A stretch of DNA of 64,000 nucleotides from the NCBI RefSeq assembly GCF_020035535.1, contig NZ_CP083350.1, positions 1,064,501 through 1,128,500 of the forward strand, in the 5' to 3' direction. Position 1 is the first letter of the stretch. Each line of letters opens with the position of its first letter. This DNA is from Ensifer adhaerens (GTDB lineage: Bacteria > Pseudomonadota > Alphaproteobacteria > Rhizobiales > Rhizobiaceae). Below are positions 61,808 to 64,000 of this stretch, one piece after another. Both the position numbers and the translations under genes were made by a program. The notes beneath the pieces are model-generated. The model saw nothing but the letters and a program-made list of their open reading frames with translations, searched no databases and was not told where the DNA came from.

Positions 61808-62146
61808 TTGGAAGCGACAGATTGGACGCGCGAACGGGCGGAAGCTGCCGTTCACCTGATCAAGCCGCTATCGCATCCCTCCAGGCTTCTGATCATGGAA
61901 GCTCTTGCGGATGGTAAGGCTAAGTCGGCTCGAACGTTGGCGCGCATTAGTGGCCTTTCCCTGTCTTCGATGTCAAAACATCTCTCTCTGCTGTCGAGGA
62001 GTGGCTTCATAACGCCAGAGCCTCGGAGTAATCGAGTATGCTCGTTCTCCCTCTCTGCCGAATTCGCTCCGGCCCTAGTCTCGCTCTTGGCGGCCTTGGC
62101 TTCGTTGTCTGGGGCCGGTGCGAAGGGCAGCAAGTTATCTTCCTGA
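61808..62146 (+). CDS. ArsR-like winged-helix transcriptional regulator
   Basis: The 112-residue protein has an ArsR-type helix-turn-helix: LSHPSRLLIMEALADG, ARISGLSLSSMSKHLSLLSRSGFI and a short wing (EPRSNRVCSFSLS). No metal-binding cysteine pair of the ELCVC type is present, so it may sense something other than arsenic. The start is a TTG at 61808 with TAGGAG about 9 bases upstream. Its target is unknown; the amidohydrolase gene is convergent. Confidence 0.8.
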   Translation: MEATDWTRERAEAAVHLIKPLSHPSRLLIMEALADGKAKSARTLARISGLSLSSMSKHLSLLSRSGFITPEPRSNRVCSFSLSAEFAPALVSLLAALASLSGAGAKGSKLSS

Positions 62147-62226
62147 GCCTCGCAATTCAGACTTCCATGTTTGCTTCGGACCCGACTTACACGGCATTGC
62201 CGTGCAAGAAATTGCATTGTTGGCCC

Positions 62227-64000
62227 TCACACCGCCCAGCAGGAGCATCCAAGCGCGCCGAAGAAACCCTTAATGTCGGCGATCGGCAGCTTTGACGTCC
62301 AGGCGCCGGCATGGTCGTGACCATGGACGCCGCAGTTGCTGGCGCAGCCGCAGGACGTGATCGCGGTGCGCCGGAGCGAGCGCTTGCCGGCGCCCTCGGG
62401 TTCACCCCAGGCGGCATAGCCGCCGAAGGTGCGAACCGGCGACCAGTCGGGCATTGCCGGCGGCACCGGGTTCTCGTCGTGAGAGGCGAAGTCGCCGGCC
62501 GCATAGACGATCTTGCCGCCGACCATGGTCAGTTCCGAGGTCAGGAACGAGATCTCGTCCTCGGCGCAGTTGAAAAAGTCCTTGTTCGGTACGATCAGGT
62601 CGGCGAACTGCCCCTTCTCGATCCGCCCCTTCTTGCCTTCCTCGTTGGAGAACCACTGCACCTTTTCGGTCCACATCCGAAGCGCCGTTTCGCGGTCGAG
62701 GCAGTTGGCGCGCGGGTAGAGCTGCAGGCCGCCGACGGTCTTGCCGGTCACCATCCACGACAGCGAAACCCAGGGATTGTAGGAGGCGACACGGGTCGCG
62801 TCGGTGCCGGCGGAGACGTTGACGCCCTTTGCCAGCATCTTGGCCACCGGTGGCGTTGCTTCAGCGACGCCATGGCCGTAACGCTCGACGAAGTACTCGC
62901 CCTGATAGGCCATGCGATGCTGGACGGCGATGCCGCCGCCAAGGGCGGCGATCCGGTCGATCGAGCGGTCGGAGATCGTCTCGGCATGGTCGAAGAACCA
63001 GTTGATGCCCTCAAGCGGGATCTCCCGGTTGACCTTCTCGAAGACGTCGAGCGCACGGGTGATCGTCTCGTCATAGGTGGCATGCAGTCGCCAGGGCCAG
63101 CGGTTCTCGGCAAGAATGCGTACGACCTCTTCGAGTTCGCCCTCCATCTCCGGCGGCATGTCCGGGCGCGGCTCGCGGAAGTCCTCGAAGTCGGCGGCGG
63201 AAAACACCAGCATCTCGCCGGCACCGTTGTGGCGGAAATAGTCGTTGCCCTGTTTGTATTTGACCGAGGACGTCCACTTCAGGAAGTCTTCCTTTTCCTG
63301 CTTCGGCTTCTGGGTGAAGAGGTTGTAGGCAAGCCGCACCGTCATCTGGCCTTCGTCGGCGAGCTTCTGGATGACGGCGTAGTCATCCGGATAGTTCTGG
63401 AAGCCGCCGCCGGCGTCGATGACGCTGGTGACCCCCAAGCGGTTGAGCTCGCGCATGAAATGGCGGGTGGAGTTGACCTGATAGTCGAAGGGCAGTTTCG
63501 GCCCCTTGGCGAGTGTCGAATAGAGGATGCCGGCATTGGGCTTGGCCAGGAGCAGGCCGGTCGGGTTGCCATTGGCATCCCGGGTGATCTCGCCGCCCGG
63601 CGGGTTCGGCGTGTCCCTGGTATAGCCGACCGCCCGGAGTGCTGCGGCATTGAGCAGTGCCCGGTCGTAGAGGTGCAGCAGGAACACCGGCGTATCCGGC
63701 GCGACCGCATTGATCTCGTCGATCGTCGGCAGGCGTTTTTCTGCAAACTGATGCTCGGTGAAACCGCCGACGACCCGCACCCATTGCGGCGCCGGCGTGA
63801 TCGCCACCTGCCGCTTCAGCATCGCCATTGCATCGGCAAGCGAACGCACGCCGTCCCAGCGCAGCTCCATGTTGAAGTTGAGGCCGCCGCGCACGACGTG
63901 GGTATGGTTGTCGTTCAAGCCCGGCAGGACGCGCTTGCCCTTGAGGTCGATCGTCTTTGTGCCTGAGCCCGCCAGCGCCATGATCGTCCTGTCGTCACCG
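62227..64000 (-). CDS. YtcJ/LAF3-type amidohydrolase, 5' end outside the window
   Basis: The visible 591 codons include the metal-binding LPGLNDNHTHVVRG segment at the start of the barrel, later NWFFDHAETISD and SAGTDATRVASYNPW. This is the pattern of amidohydrolase superfamily 3 (COG1574). The frame continues past the ATG at 63981 to the window edge (residues GDDRTI before it), so the true start lies outside. The C-terminus is unusual: a cysteine-rich tail with CGCASNCGVHGHDHAG and GCSCWAV after the normal end of the fold. Substrate is unknown. Confidence 0.88.
   Translation of the reverse strand, partial: GDDRTIMALAGSGTKTIDLKGKRVLPGLNDNHTHVVRGGLNFNMELRWDGVRSLADAMAMLKRQVAITPAPQWVRVVGGFTEHQFAEKRLPTIDEINAVAPDTPVFLLHLYDRALLNAAALRAVGYTRDTPNPPGGEITRDANGNPTGLLLAKPNAGILYSTLAKGPKLPFDYQVNSTRHFMRELNRLGVTSVIDAGGGFQNYPDDYAVIQKLADEGQMTVRLAYNLFTQKPKQEKEDFLKWTSSVKYKQGNDYFRHNGAGEMLVFSAADFEDFREPRPDMPPEMEGELEEVVRILAENRWPWRLHATYDETITRALDVFEKVNREIPLEGINWFFDHAETISDRSIDRIAALGGGIAVQHRMAYQGEYFVERYGHGVAEATPPVAKMLAKGVNVSAGTDATRVASYNPWVSLSWMVTGKTVGGLQLYPRANCLDRETALRMWTEKVQWFSNEEGKKGRIEKGQFADLIVPNKDFFNCAEDEISFLTSELTMVGGKIVYAAGDFASHDENPVPPAMPDWSPVRTFGGYAAWGEPEGAGKRSLRRTAITSCGCASNCGVHGHDHAGAWTSKLPIADIKGFFGALGCSCWAV

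Noticed and set aside
29515..62200. A CRISPR-associated transposon, given the Tn7-like core.
   Set aside because: No repeat-spacer array, Cas12k or Cascade gene is visible on either strand, and TniQ is of the long TnsD-like size.

Overview
The window is GC-rich alphaproteobacterial DNA, most likely from a Rhizobiaceae member close to Ensifer/Sinorhizobium. The evidence is a RirA-type iron box, the operon of N-formylglutamate amidohydrolase, QEGLA-motif protein and glutathione-synthase-like protein, a DUF1127-type protein, clusters of YkuD L,D-transpeptidases, and codon use. Species and replicon cannot be decided from the sequence alone.

Region 1 (1-29.3 kb) looks like ordinary host DNA. In order it holds: a SAM methyltransferase cut by the window edge, divergent from an iron/siderophore ABC importer with two paralogous binding proteins and a perfect TGA-N9-TCA iron operator between them; the three-gene N-formylglutamate/QEGLA/ATP-grasp operon; a LysR regulator divergent from a small DUF1127-like gene; a nitroreductase, a two-helix K+ channel, a SulP transporter and a GFA protein; a complete amide uptake and hydrolysis operon (AmiC-like sensor, AmiR-like ANTAR antiterminator, two permeases, binding protein, acetamidase/formamidase, fused double ATPase) that begins behind a long terminator hairpin, as expected for antitermination control; and a QseBC/PmrAB-like two-component system next to four L,D-transpeptidase genes, with a perfect CTTAAG-N5-CTTAAG box in the divergent promoter.

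Region 2 (about 29.4-62.2 kb) is an accessory island with lower GC, many small genes, decayed genes and repeats. It opens with a Tn7-like transposition module (TnsA, TnsB, TnsC and TniQ relatives on the minus strand) closed by a strong terminator. The cargo includes a 2OG-Fe dioxygenase, a 1,260-residue P-loop (STAND-like) protein of unknown function, an orphan PIN-domain protein, a two-gene Kiwa-type anti-phage system (kwaA-kwaB), a DUF4365 putative nuclease, a broken GH19 lysozyme, a truncated MFS gene, a lone TadE-like pilin protein, and a three-gene secreted operon of lipoprotein, metzincin protease and trypsin-like protease. Between these lie two nearly identical 64-bp small-RNA-like units and a family of two-hairpin RNA modules, one of which was duplicated together with a small protein gene. 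A 27-codon membrane micro-ORF lies near the second small-RNA unit.

Region 3 (61.8-64 kb) has an ArsR-like regulator and the 3' part of a YtcJ-type amidohydrolase that runs off the window and looks like host DNA again. The transposon ends and target-site duplication could not be identified by eye, so the extent of the element is open.
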